64,000 bases of DNA, from the NCBI GenBank assembly GCA_016808115.1, contig JAEQBH010003970.1, positions 124,001 through 188,000 of the forward strand. Reading direction: 5' to 3'. The position numbers were made by a program, and so were the translations under genes. The stretch's first letter is position 1; every line of letters begins with the position of its first letter. The notes beneath the pieces are model-generated. The model worked only from the letters and a program-made list of their open reading frames with translations. It ran no database searches and was not told the origin of the DNA. Shown here piece by piece: positions 23,061 through 33,366 of the stretch. This DNA is from Tetrastigma voinierianum (lineage: Eukaryota; Streptophyta; Magnoliopsida; Vitales; Vitaceae).

Positions 23061-23640
23061 CGGTAGCTAATCCGGAAAAACATCCTCATACTCAAGCAAA
23101 CGCCAAAGGTAGATCCACTCCTATCTCACTGCTCTTCCGTGGTAAGGCTTACTAGCCAACCCATCAACTGTCCACTCCATATGGAGTCATGCACTGTCTG
23201 GGGTAAAGCATCATGCTTCTCCCCTTGAAAAGTCACACGGATATCACCCCGCGGTAGGCAAACTTTACTATCACAAGCACGACGGATTCTGTGTCAACTA
23301 ATCCATGCCAAGAATGACATCAAAATCCGATATGTCCATCACCCGAAGGTCCACTATGAGCAGAATCCCTGAGATCTCTAACTCACAATCTCGACATATC
23401 TGATCAATCCTCACCCTAGTCCTTAGGGGAGAACTCACGTATAATCGCCATCCAGGTCTCACTCTCTAAACCCAAAACATCCACACTAGATGCAGCCACA
23501 AAAGAATGCGATGCACCAGAATCAAACAATATCTTAGCCCATAAGCAAGATAGAAGAAACATACCCTGTATCAATGATCGAACAATCAGCGACCAGGTGG
23601 GTGTGATGGCGTAGACACGCCTCAAAGTCCCCGATGTCCT
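23061..23640 (-). pseudogene. R aspartic protease remnant
   Basis: Minus frame 23625-23416 has QGMFLL, AKILFDSGASHSFVAAS and VLGLESE. This is the retropepsin N-terminal half, with the catalytic D-S/T-G-A-S motif present as DSGAS. Further on (about 23335-23295 complement) is SDFDVILGMD, the C-terminal half, followed by a stop. The protease appears nearly complete in length but is split across frames. Confidence 0.8.
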
Positions 23641-24166
23641 GCCCCATGAACCCTCTCCTCGACCTCGACCTCAACCCATACCCCCGGGTCTTCGCCTATC
23701 CAGAGAAGTGCAGGTGCCCGTGGCAAGACCCGGCCCCAAATTTCAAGATCGGGTGAGAAGGAAACAAACCGTGGTTCACAGCCATTCCACTAATGACCGA
23801 CTACGCCATTCCATAATTCCGGGATTCCCGCCTTTCAGGACAATCCGTCTCATATGCCTAGGGCCGATAACAATGATAACATGTCATCAAGCCCCGACCA
23901 AATTTGTACTCTTATACCGCCGCCTAGTCCTTGAAATCCTCGTGGAATAGAATTCTTCCGCTTCCTTCCCGAATTAGAAGAAGATTTATCTTCCTTAAGA
24001 TTCAGCACCCACATATCCTCGGATGGCCTGCGGTGTCATCTACTCTCTTCCAATGGCCAAGGTTAGCCACCACAGTCCTCCTCCCATGTATGCTGGAGTG
24101 ATGATATCTCGAAACCCCGGAGGTTACTCGTCCTCCTCAACAATCATTACTAGTCCGTGCAATGGT
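23641..24166 (-). pseudogene. R gag remnant, C-terminal part
   Basis: It lies between protease and the F insertion point on the minus strand and is Arg/Gly/Pro-rich in translation near 23640-23760. No intact CCHC knuckle was read. The complement of 24105-24125 (CCTCCGGGGTTTCG) corresponds to CCTCCAGAGGTTCG from 31430-31445, so the two flanks of F overlap in type of gag sequence. It ends at ATGGT (24162-24166), the F target duplication. Confidence 0.55.
24162..24166. repeat. Target site duplication of F, left copy (ATGGT)
   Basis: ATGGT precedes TGTAAGACCC of F's 5' LTR, and an identical ATGGT follows the end of F's 3' LTR at 31304-31308. Confidence 0.88.
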
Positions 24167-26095
24167 TGTAAGACCCGAGAAAATCCCAATTCTTCGGAAT
24201 AGGCAAAATCGCACTTTGGTAAAAATCCAAAATTTTCTAGATCTCGATTTATGAAACAGATTTTACCGTTGGAATCGCCTCATAAAATCTAGCTACCACG
24301 CGAATTTCATCAATTCCGGCATGCTAGAACGCACGCTGAAAGACCAGATTTGCGTCAGAAATGCCTGAGAGACATGTGAGGTGAAAAAGTCACCCACTAC
24401 ATAATCTCAGACACATACCAAGATTAGATATGATGGAAATGGACTCCGCTCTAAATATGCCAAGTGTCAAAATCTAGAAGAAGTTATAATATGGATGGTA
24501 TTAATTGAATGTTAATGGAGGAAGAGACAAGATGAAATAAAGTGTTCATCTCCTCAAAAGACCAAAATCGCAAGGTCGAAATGAGATGCTGCAAAGTGGG
24601 TTGTGGTTTTCTAAAATCAGAGAGAAAGTGTGTATTCTCTAGATTTTCTACTTAATCGAATCGTTTCTGGCTCGACGAGCAAGAAGGAAAGTTGTCTACG
24701 ACGAGGGCTACATGCGGGCACTGCAGCTGAGAGTTTGACAACTCCAGGTGGCCTTCATCATACTTAAGCTTACCTCTGCTTAAGTGTTTTTTTGTTGACG
24801 GGTCGAAGATGATCGAGGCCAAAGAGTGGTTTGCTTGATCGGTCCCAAAACTCGGGACCTAATTATGGGAAATTGTCGACATTTCGACAAATTCACTGAC
24901 CGCTTCGCGCTTGAGTTGAATTTATTCAATAAATATGTCAGGGTGTGCAATGAGGCCTAAATGGCCATGGGATTTAGGGTTCACAAAGGAACGGAGGTCA
25001 GGTGGGTGGCCGCCCATGGATAACTATAATTTGTTATTTTGGGACCGTTAAAACAAATTCCGGAGCCGTGTGAATTGGACCAAAATCATTCCATGTGTCA
25101 GATGAATTGTGGAATTGGGGTGTTGTTTCAAGTGAGCTAAATTTGATGTTATCGATTAAAAATAGTAACATGTTGTTTGATTTTAATTTATGTCAATATA
25201 TAATATGATGTATTGGCATGTGTCGTATAAATCAGGTTGAAATGGCATAATGCATTTCATATGCATCTGTAACCTTAGAAAATTGTGTGTGTGTGCATGA
25301 CATGAAAGAAAAATAAAAACGAACATGGGTCAAGGGAAAAGGAATCAATTGATTATTTTCCTGAATGGTGTCGGGAGATGGTCCTACAATTATACGTCGG
25401 AGGAGCCCATGTATTGTTTTGGAAGATTCTCCAACACATTCGCTTCAGAGGGTAGTCCTATATTTTTACCAAAATTCAGTAGTGTATTTTCGAGAACAAC
25501 TGTGTTTTGTTTTAAAATCTGCAGCTTTCACATGGCTTAGGTAAGTGTGAGGAGTCGATGAGACTGAGACATGGGTTTTAGTACGTAGACATTCAAGTAG
25601 GATCACGATTTACTTGAGTGTGTTTACATTGAATCATTGCATATGCACTTAGCGGGAGTAACCCATTTAGGTAATTCACCATCGTAATAACTCACCCTGT
25701 CGAGGGAATATTATTTAAGGTACAGGGAGCGTTCAAGGAGACGGCTCATCTTAGAGGGCGATTTTGAAGAAAGTCGGGTTGTGGCTTGATGTTTTTGGTA
25801 TAACATGTATTAGAATGTTGTAATTTTAATATGTGTTTGTATAAAGAGTAATGTAATAATCCTTGAACTATTGAAGGAGTAGTTTGGTGTATGTTGATGA
25901 GTATTGTTGTATGGGGCCATTTACTCATTTATATGTCTTATGATGTTGTTTGGGACAAGTTCTGTATTTGGGTAGAGCCCCCCGTACAAAGGAGACTGTG
26001 CCTGATTTTCATGAGTAGGGTCGGGTTACCCGACATTCACGAGTATTCCGCGGGTTGACGGGTTGTCAACGGACCCCCGATTTTGGGGCGTCACA
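24167..26095 (+). mobile_element. F 5' LTR
   Basis: TGTAAGACCCGAGAAAATCC to GGGGCGTCACA. It matches 29343-31303 over its full length with scattered substitutions and indels, for example the TGGTCCTACAATTA(T/C)ACGTC blocks at about 25379 and 30583. Short ORFs inside it are not genes. Confidence 0.92.
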
Positions 26096-26400
26096 GCTTG
26101 GTATCAAAGCATGGGTAAACGATTACCTAGGGAGCTCGGGTTTGGGTATCCATAAGTTTAGTCCTGATACCAGCTTTACAGCTTGGTATCAGAGCCTAGG
26201 TTTGTAAATACCTAGAGCTTAGTGTCGATAGCTTAGGTATACGATTACCTAGGGCTTGAGGGACTTGGGTTTAGGCCATGGTCATTAAAGTGTAAGAACA
26301 TCACAACATTATAGTCGATGTTGTATACTAGGGTTATAGCTTGGTATCGGTAAGTTAGGTATGTGATTACCTAGGAAATCATGGGACATGATTAGAACAC
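26096..26400 (+). repeat. Triplicated primer-binding-site-like leader of F
   Basis: Three copies of (C/T)AGCTTGGTATC plus a following GATTACCTAGG-type tail occur. TGGTATCAAAGC lies at 26099-26110 beside the LTR, TGGTATCAGAGC at 26184-26195, and TGGTATCGG at 26342-26350. Only the middle copy is a perfect complement to the initiator tRNA-Met 3' end. The position of the first is the standard priming site. Confidence 0.8.
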
Positions 26401-26940
26401 TGCATGCATGGTGTTTTATGTGTGATCACGTGTGTATGGATTGTGTGTTCTATGTGTGTTATGTATTTGTATGCTTGGTGAGTAGCATAGGAAGAACGTT
26501 GAGCACTAGGGTCGGGAAAAGGTAACCTTAGGTGTTTAAAAATTTTGGGCAAATAGTCCAGAATTAAATGAAAAAAATTTTTTTTTTGGACAATTGCTCC
26601 AGCAGAACGTAATGTGTTTTTTGCGGGAAAACTAGAAAAATTATTCCGCTTAGATAAGAAAAGGGTTCTAATTGAACCCTTAAAATGTTTTGAGTTATAG
26701 GGATAGCAGGGTTCAAGCTACTGCATCTATGGAGTAGCAAGGAAGGCTACTGGAGGAAAAAAAAAATGATGATGAGAAGAAATTTTCTAAGGTTTTACAA
26801 AGCAGAAATCAAGAAAAAAATTGATAAAATAAATTTATAAATTTATCATGTACTGGGAATATATATATATATATATATATATATTCGGGGTGTTTTCCAA
26901 AGAGTAGATGGAGAAAAAAAAATGATGCAAAAACTGATCG
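26401..26940 (+). other. F leader, AT-rich with microsatellite
   Basis: Non-coding leader shared with E2 at its start (GAACACTGCATGCAT). It includes poly-A/T runs and an AT dinucleotide repeat at about 26858-26884 that is absent from E2. Confidence 0.6.
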
Positions 26941-26959
26941 TAAATTGAAATGGCCACGT

Positions 26960-27215
26960 CTGATATCGATACACTGAATTGTATCGCGACACGTAGGTCG
27001 AAGACTCCGTTGGTCTGGGAAAGCAGGTCACGATACAAACCCTTGTATCGTAGTCACGCTTGGAGGACTGGAGGAGGTGTCGCGATACACCGCGGTCAGC
27101 GATCGCGACGCAGAAGAGGGGTCACATTGGGAAAGCCGTGCCATGATACGCTCTCAGACGTGACAAGCAGACATGAGCTGATGCAGTCACGATACAATTG
27201 ATTGTATCGTGACAG
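26960..27215. repeat. Cluster of CGATACAA/TTGTATCG dyads
   Basis: Four inverted repeats occur. CGATACA/TGTATCG arms lie at 26967-26973 and 26980-26986. CGATACAA/TTGTATCG arms lie at 27031-27038 and 27043-27050. GTCGCGAT/ATCGCGAC arms lie at 27079-27086 and 27102-27109. A perfect 12-bp arm pair, GTCACGATACAA and its complement, lies at 27186-27197 and 27202-27213 with loop TTGA. E2's leader lacks this block. Confidence 0.85.
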
Positions 27216-27480
27216 GGGAGCAGGAGGTGTGGTCGCTGGTCGTGGTCGTGACATTAACACAACCAGCCGCAATAAGCCGCAGCACAGCCGCCGCCAGGGC
27301 GCGCGATACAGCGGCCACGACACCTGGCCGGCCCAGGCCCGGCGACACGGCCGGCAGGCTCGCGACACCACGCGCGGCCGTGCCCGCGACACGCCGCGAT
27401 ATGGCCCAACAGCGCGGCGCACGCTGCCCGAGTGCATCGCGCAAATTGGTCACCGTAGGTGCACACCGTGCACTTGACCT
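27216..27480. other. CpG-rich block in F internal region
   Basis: An island of very GC- and CpG-rich sequence inside AT-rich surroundings, with many degenerate CGCGACAC/CGCGATAC words. It is open in several frames on both strands, which is expected from the GC content, and no protein similarity is recognised. Confidence 0.65.
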
Positions 27481-27980
27481 ATTCGACTCGCAATCGCTTT
27501 CAATAATCGTTTGAACATCGTCATGAGCACTATTCACAGAATTTAAAAAAATAATAAAATAATAAAATCAAATCAAATAAAATGAGATAAAATTTTTTAA
27601 AATGAAAATTTCTAAAATAAAATTTTTTGGATGTTGATTATGATTTAATAAAATGAAATCATGTCTTGCATTACCTAGAAATGCATGGACATAGTATATA
27701 AAGTATTTTTCTGTATATGAATAGTGTCTCAGGGCTGTGTTTGAGCCTTAGTGATACTGCGTTGAATTTAACTTGTCATTTGAACCTGTGTGTATGGCTG
27801 GGGTCGAAAGAGGACGTAGAGGGCGCTCCATGGGGTACCGGGCCGCACCACTCAAGATTTGATCAGCAAGCCACGAGGTCAGAGGGTATCATGGCTGTCG
27901 CAATCAGACTGTGCTAGTGTGAAGAGATAGTCGGAGGTCCAAGTAACCTCAAGAGGTTTTAGCGCGCATCATCCCCACAT
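27481..27980 (+). other. F leader to gag transition
   Basis: An AT-rich spacer (27540-27640), then a segment shared with E2 (CTTGCATTACCTA at about 27663), then sequence with an Arg/Gly-rich translation (about 27805-27830) that may be the gag N-terminus. No clean start codon was identified. Confidence 0.45.
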
Positions 27981-28740
27981 TCACAGGGGGAGTGAGATCT
28001 CTAAGGGTGGCACTCATTGGTTCATGCAGTGTCGAGAAGGTGTTAGAGGCTACGGAGATTACCTCGATACGACCAGATTAGACTAAATTGCGGTTCCAAA
28101 TGCAGGGCGAGGCCCAAGCATGGTGGAAATGGGCAAAGACCCCAGAGACCTAAAGGCAATGACATGGGCGTAGTTCTAGGAGTCGCTCATGGGCAAGTAT
28201 TTTCCTGATACCGCAAGGCATAATGGCTGGGCCCAAGAGTTCCTAGAGCCGGCTGTGGACGATGACCGGTGATGGATTACGTGGGCTAGATTCACGAGCT
28301 ACTCGCTTTCACGATGATTATGTTGCTACGTACATGGCTAAGGTTAGGAGATTCGAGAATGGGTCAAGTTGTCCATTCAAGTGTGATAGTAGACTTCGCC
28401 TATGGGACATGGACTCCAATATGGTCAGGGACAACCTTGACCATAGAGAGAGATCGAGGATGCTCTGAGCACTCCTGATGCGAGTGCTAGTGTCAAGAGT
28501 GAAGGAGAGTCATTCTTCTCTAGTTTGAGGATAGCCTGTAGTTTCTAGTTCACGAGGGTTCCAAAGCCACGACCATCCGGGTCAGGGACGGATCAGAGTT
28601 GCCAGTCAGGCTGGGCAGATGGTGTGCTACCATTGCCAGCAGCCTGGACATATGAGACGGGATTGCCCCCAGAGACAAGGATCCCAGGATTTTGGGACAG
28701 CACAGTCCCAGTTAGCCATAGGACAGGAGAGGGTGTAGTT
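27981..28740 (+). pseudogene. F gag (capsid and zinc knuckle)
   Basis: Frames around 28080-28115 read KLRFQMQGEAQAWWKWAK, matching the plant Ty3/gypsy capsid QGEA..WW motif. Later pieces read FHDDYVATYMAKVRRFENG (about 28308-28365), the end of the capsid C-terminal domain. At 28625-28666 an intact CCHC knuckle, CYHCQQPGHMRRDC, is present for RNA packaging. The frame changes at least twice between capsid and knuckle, so no full Gag can be made. The capsid would normally form the virus-like particle. Confidence 0.78.
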
Positions 28741-29329
28741 CATTCCACCACACCTAAATGTGTCGAGGAACCAAACTTTCAGTCGAGGGCTACAAGCACC
28801 CTAAAGAACATTACCATGCCACAAAGGCCGAGGGGCCGCAGAGCGGGCCGAGGTCAGCACAGAGCCCGCAGCCGTGATGTCGAGGACCCAGGGCGTGTCT
28901 CACGCCTGCTTCAGGCTGCAGGTCGAACATGCAGATCAGCCGGACATGCAGGGTACGTTTTATACCTGCAATTATTTTTGCATCATGTTCATCATTGTTG
29001 CACCATGCGTGATAGATTTGGGCTTAGAGGTTGAGGCCTTTAGAGAGATTATGAAAGATTTCTTCCCTAGGATCTAAGGTGAGAGTTGATAAGATGTGGC
29101 CGAGATCATATTAGGATCCCAAAGGATTCGCTCTCTCATGGTGGACCTTAGAGTGGTAGGCATATTGGGTGTTGATGTCATTCTTGACATGGATGAGTTG
29201 ATAGCCATCGAGTTATCAGTAATTGGGACCTTAGCCTGTTGTCACACTCACACGGTCTTGAGTTGGGTGGAGGTTCATATATGCACGTGGTTGGATGCAT
29301 AAAGGGAATTTCGGGACGAAATTCTTTTT
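28741..29329 (+). pseudogene. F protease stub joined to the polypurine tract
   Basis: The frame at 28874-29077 ends with VIDLGLEVEAFREIMKDFFPRI, the region after the retropepsin active site; the DTGAS motif itself is garbled. The frame at 29096-29302 has MVDLRVVGILGVDVILDMDELIAIE, a decayed FDVILGMDWL motif. About 27 bases after this frame ends, the polypurine tract starts. The whole RT-RNase H-integrase block is therefore deleted. Confidence 0.72.
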
Positions 29330-29342
29330 AAGGAGGGGAGAA
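29330..29342 (+). other. F polypurine tract
   Basis: AAGGAGGGGAGAA directly precedes TGTAAGACCC of the 3' LTR, marking the plus-strand priming site. Confidence 0.88.
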
Positions 29343-31303
29343 TGTAAGACCCAAGAAAATCCCAATTTTCTAGAAATAGGGCAAAATCGTAATTTTGGTA
29401 AAAATCTAAAATTTTTCTAGATCTCGGATGACAAAATGGATTTCACCGTTGGAATCCTCTCGCGAAATCTAGCTACCACATCAAATTTCGTCGAATTCCG
29501 AGACAGTCAGAATTTACACGTTTTTCGAGGCACTGGTGTCGAGTGCCGTAAAACGGGTTTGAGAGACATGTTATGTGACAAAAGTCACCCACTACATGTA
29601 CTCTTGTGACACATATTGCAAGATTAGAGAGATGATGGAAATGGACGGCCTAGATAGTGCCAAGTGTCAAAAATCTAGAAGAAGGGACATGGATGGTATT
29701 AATTGAATGTTAATGAGGAAGAGACAAAAGATGAACAAAGGTTCATCTCCTCAAAAAGACCAAAATCGTGGCAAGGCCGAAATGGAGATGCAGCGTTGGT
29801 TAGGTTTTGAAATCTAGAGAGAAAGTGTGCTCTTCTCTCTAGATTTCCGTAATCGACCGCTTCTGCCGACCGAGCAAGAAGGAAAAGGTTCTACGCGCCG
29901 AGGGCCACACGGGCACCGCCCGGGAGTTTCGACAACCACAGGTAGTGGGTTTTATCCTACTTAGTTTTACCTCTGCTTAAGTGTTTTGTTGATGGTTGAG
30001 ATGATTGAGGCCGTGAGGTTTGCTTTTGATCGGTCCCAAACTTGGGACCGAATTATGGGAAATTGTTGGAGCCAAGTTGGGATACCACATACTGCTTCAA
30101 GGCTAGCAATTTATTCAATAAATTATGTTGTGGTGTGCATGAGGTCGGAAATGGCCATGGATTTCGGGTTCACAAAGTGGAATCGATAGCCAAGAGAGGG
30201 GCCGCCATGGACAACCCATCGTTATGTTTTCGGGGATCAAGTAAAAAATAAATTCCTGGTCAGGTGGAATTGGACCAAAATCATTCCTACGTGGTCAGGT
30301 GCATTAATTGTGGAAATCGTGTTTAGCTCAAGTGAGCTAAATTTGATGTTATTGATTAAAATAGAGTAACATGTTGTTGTGATTTAATTTATGTCAATAT
30401 ATGCATGATGATGTATTGGCATGTGTTGTATAAATTGTGTTGAAATGGCATAATGCATTTCATATGCACCGGGGTAACCTAGAAATTAGGTGTGTGTGCA
30501 TGACATGAAAGAAAAATAAAAACGAACATGGTTGCGAAAGGAATTTCAATGGATGATTTTCCGGAGAATGGTGTTGGGAGATGGTCCTACAATTACACGT
30601 CGGAGGAGCCCATGTATTGTTTTGGAAGATTCTCCAACACATTCGCTTCAGAGGGTAGTCCTATATTTTTACCAAACGGGTACAGGAGCCGAGAACAAGG
30701 AGCCTTGAAAACGGTGTTTTCATACATGGCTTAGGCAAGTGTGAGGAGTCGATGAGGACTTCGAGACATGGGTTTTGGGGCATGTAGACATCAAGTAGGA
30801 TCACGTATTTACTTGCTGTGTTTACATTCGAATCATCAGATATGCACTTAGGTGGGAGTAACCCATTTAGGGTAATTCCACTACTGGGTAATGGCTCACC
30901 CTGTCGAGGGAATATTATTTCAGGTACAGGGGGTGTTCGAGAAGACGGCTCATCTTAGAGGCCGATTTTGAAGAAAGCCGGGTTGTGGCTTGATGTTTTT
31001 GGTATAACATGTATTAGAATGTTGTAATTTTAATATATGTTTGTATAAAGAGTAATGTAATAACTCTTGAACTACCGGAATATAGCTCGCGTATGTTGAT
31101 GAGTATTGTTGTATGGGGCCAAGTGGTCGTTTTTACTCATGTATATGTCTTATGATGTTGTTTGGGATGTGTTCAGATATTTGGCAGAGCCCCCGCATGC
31201 GCGAGACTCAGACAATTCTTGTGAGTAGGCTGGGTTACCCGACATTCACGAGTATTCCGCTTAGTCGACGGGTCAGCCAACGGACCCCCTGCATGGCGTC
31301 ACA
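29343..31303 (+). mobile_element. F 3' LTR
   Basis: TGTAAGACCCAAGAAAATCC to GGCGTCACA. Homologous to 24167-26095. Followed by the ATGGT duplication at 31304-31308 and then R gag. Confidence 0.92.
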
Positions 31304-32077
31304 ATGGTAGCAGCCACCACGATCGCCTGTGCAATAATGGCTACTATAGCGCCCGTGATCCTTCGACCAATCTAAACAATGACCCGCCACCATCGGGTCT
31401 CCTTCCCCCTTGAGGGCCAGAGGATAATGTTCCTCGAACCTCTGGAGGTTACTTGACCCCCCTTGGTTCCCAATTTCACCAACTTGTGCGATGGTGGCAA
31501 CAATAACACCTGCCTGCATAAGGGTAGTAGCGTTGTTGAACAACAAATTCCCCGATGAAGGTCCTGTTAGTCAAGCCGATGGTCGTACATCTCGCCCACC
31601 ACCCCGACATCCTCTTCCCCACAGCGCCACTGCATGTGTCCGACAAGAATAGAGTTATCAAATTTCTATCTCGCCTAATCCAAGAGTGCACATGCCAACC
31701 CCTCTAATAGACTTAACATCATGTACTACACCGTTCATCCCTTTTTCCTTAGTGGTGCATAATGCCAAAAACTAATACACATCGGTTCCTGAACTATCAT
31801 GTTCATTTTTTTTCCAAAACCCCTAAGGTTATGTTTTTTAACCCTAGTGTTCCATATACAATCCACCATGTATATTATTCACACAAATCACCACACATAT
31901 CACACAACATGTTAAGCATAAAACACACAACACACAACAATGCATGATCTAGACCCATGCCCATCAGCCCTCGGTACTCGTGTACCTAGACTCTTGATAC
32001 CTAGCTGAGACGAGCTAGTATCAGAACCATACTTGTGGATACCCACATTCGAGCTCCCTAGGTAATCATTTACCTAA
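31304..32077 (-). pseudogene. R gag remnant, N-terminal part, and leader
   Basis: Minus frame 31546-31235 contains LQRFEEHYPLALKGEGDPMVA, matching the start of plant Ty3/gypsy capsid (F...HPP.F.GEGDPM.AE.W). This sits N-terminal to the gag part at 23641-24166, so the two are one gene split by F. From about 31700 to 32077 is non-coding leader leading to the primer-binding site. Another minus frame (31691-31476) covers preceding residues but is not clearly gag. Confidence 0.7.
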
Positions 32078-32092
32078 GCTCTGATATCAAGC
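32078..32092 (-). other. R primer-binding site (complement)
   Basis: GCTCTGATATCAAGC on the + strand; its complement contains TGATATCAGAGC, one mismatch from the initiator tRNA-Met complement. It abuts the TGTGACACCCC terminus of R's 5' LTR. Confidence 0.82.
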
Positions 32093-33366
32093 TGTGACAC
32101 CCCTATCCCGGGGGTCCCGTTGACAATCCGTCAACATGCGGAAACCTATAAATATCGGGTGTCCCGATATCACACTTATTTGTCTCATATAATGAGACCC
32201 ATTCCTGCATATTTAATTCACAAATATACAAAAATATATGATAGACTTTTAACCAACAATCCATTTAACAATCCTTTTATACAACAAAAAGGTATACATG
32301 TTTTGGTTATGCTCAAATATAATACAAGACAAAAATAAAACAAAACAAAGTCGCATCCGGCTCTCATCCCTCATGCGGTCCCATATGCGGGTTAGACACC
32401 AGCATCGGACTTGTACCTGAAAAGGGGTCCCACGACGGGGTGAGCAAAGCCCAGTAAAGGATGACTCTTACAAGGGCTACTCCCCATCTAAGTGCACATG
32501 CAATGATTGCACAACAAACACACATCCAAGTAAAATGTCTACATGGATGTCATATGTCATGCATGAAATGTCATCATACCCAGATCCCGAGTCACTTACC
32601 AACACACTCACACATGCATATGCTAAGTATGAAAACCGTCACTGGTATTACCAATGACCCATGTATCGAGTCCTCACCGGCTTACCAGTACCCAATGTAA
32701 GTGCCAATGGGCAACCAATCCCGAGTCAATCTCGACTCTTATCACGCAACCCGAAGTTTATGTGATAAACATGACCGTGTGTCTTCTTTGGGCAATAGAA
32801 CTTTTCGGCTCACGTTGTGGGTTTCTTACACCCATACATAACTTTTTGGATCACACCGTGAGTCTCTTACACCCATGTTCCAGGCTTTTCACCTAAGGGG
32901 GTTAACAGTCCCCTTCTTGCTCCGCCCAACACACATTATTTATATTTCTTTTTATGTTTTAAACCATGAGACATTTATTGGACGTCGTCCAAAGTATGAT
33001 CTCACTTACCCATTTATCAACAATGATGATGGATGACCCCACCCATCCACACACACCCAACATAATGCGATGTCCCTGTGCATATGCAATGCTAATGCCA
33101 TTGCATGTTCTCATGTTACATGTATGATGCACATTACATGGAACATTCTAATCAATCTTACTTCATGTCAAATACCATGCAACATTCTAATCAATCTTAC
33201 TTCATGTCAAATACCATGCAACATATATCGCAAGCACATAAGTTTCATACATTTCATGCCAATCTTTATAGATATCGTAGTATCATGCATATTAGCATTC
33301 ATCAATACATGACTAAACAAGTAATGTCATATAGCCTTCCTTAGGCTAACTCATGAAAATTCATAC
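32093..33366 (-). mobile_element. R 5' LTR, first segment
   Basis: Starts TGTGACACCCCTATCCCGGG, collinear with 8544-9727. Interrupted after CATAC (33362-33366) by solo LTR S. A local duplication (CATTCTAATCAATC... twice, about 33143-33225) is in this copy only. Confidence 0.88.

Larger units (their letters stand above)
24167..31303 (+). mobile_element. F: Ty3/gypsy deletion derivative with gag only, nested in R gag
   Basis: A 7,137-bp element with LTRs 24167-26095 (1,929 bp) and 29343-31303 (1,961 bp), TG...CA ends, a primer-binding site, a polypurine tract and an ATGGT duplication. The 3.25-kb internal region has a long leader, gag with an intact zinc knuckle and a protease stub joined straight to the polypurine tract. 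RT, RNase H and integrase are missing, so it could only have moved with enzymes from a relative, or it lost them after insertion. Confidence 0.9.

Noticed and set aside
12555..26195. TGGTATCAGAGC-like sites considered as tRNA gene fragments
   Set aside because: Each main site directly abuts an LTR end and matches only the terminal 12 bases of the tRNA complement, as expected for primer-binding sites. No tRNA cloverleaf is present.
27187..27537. Overlapping open frames of 90-116 codons on both strands in the GC-rich part of F
   Set aside because: GC-rich DNA has few stops by chance, frames overlap on both strands, and the Arg/Ala-rich translations match no known protein. The block sits in a retrotransposon leader.
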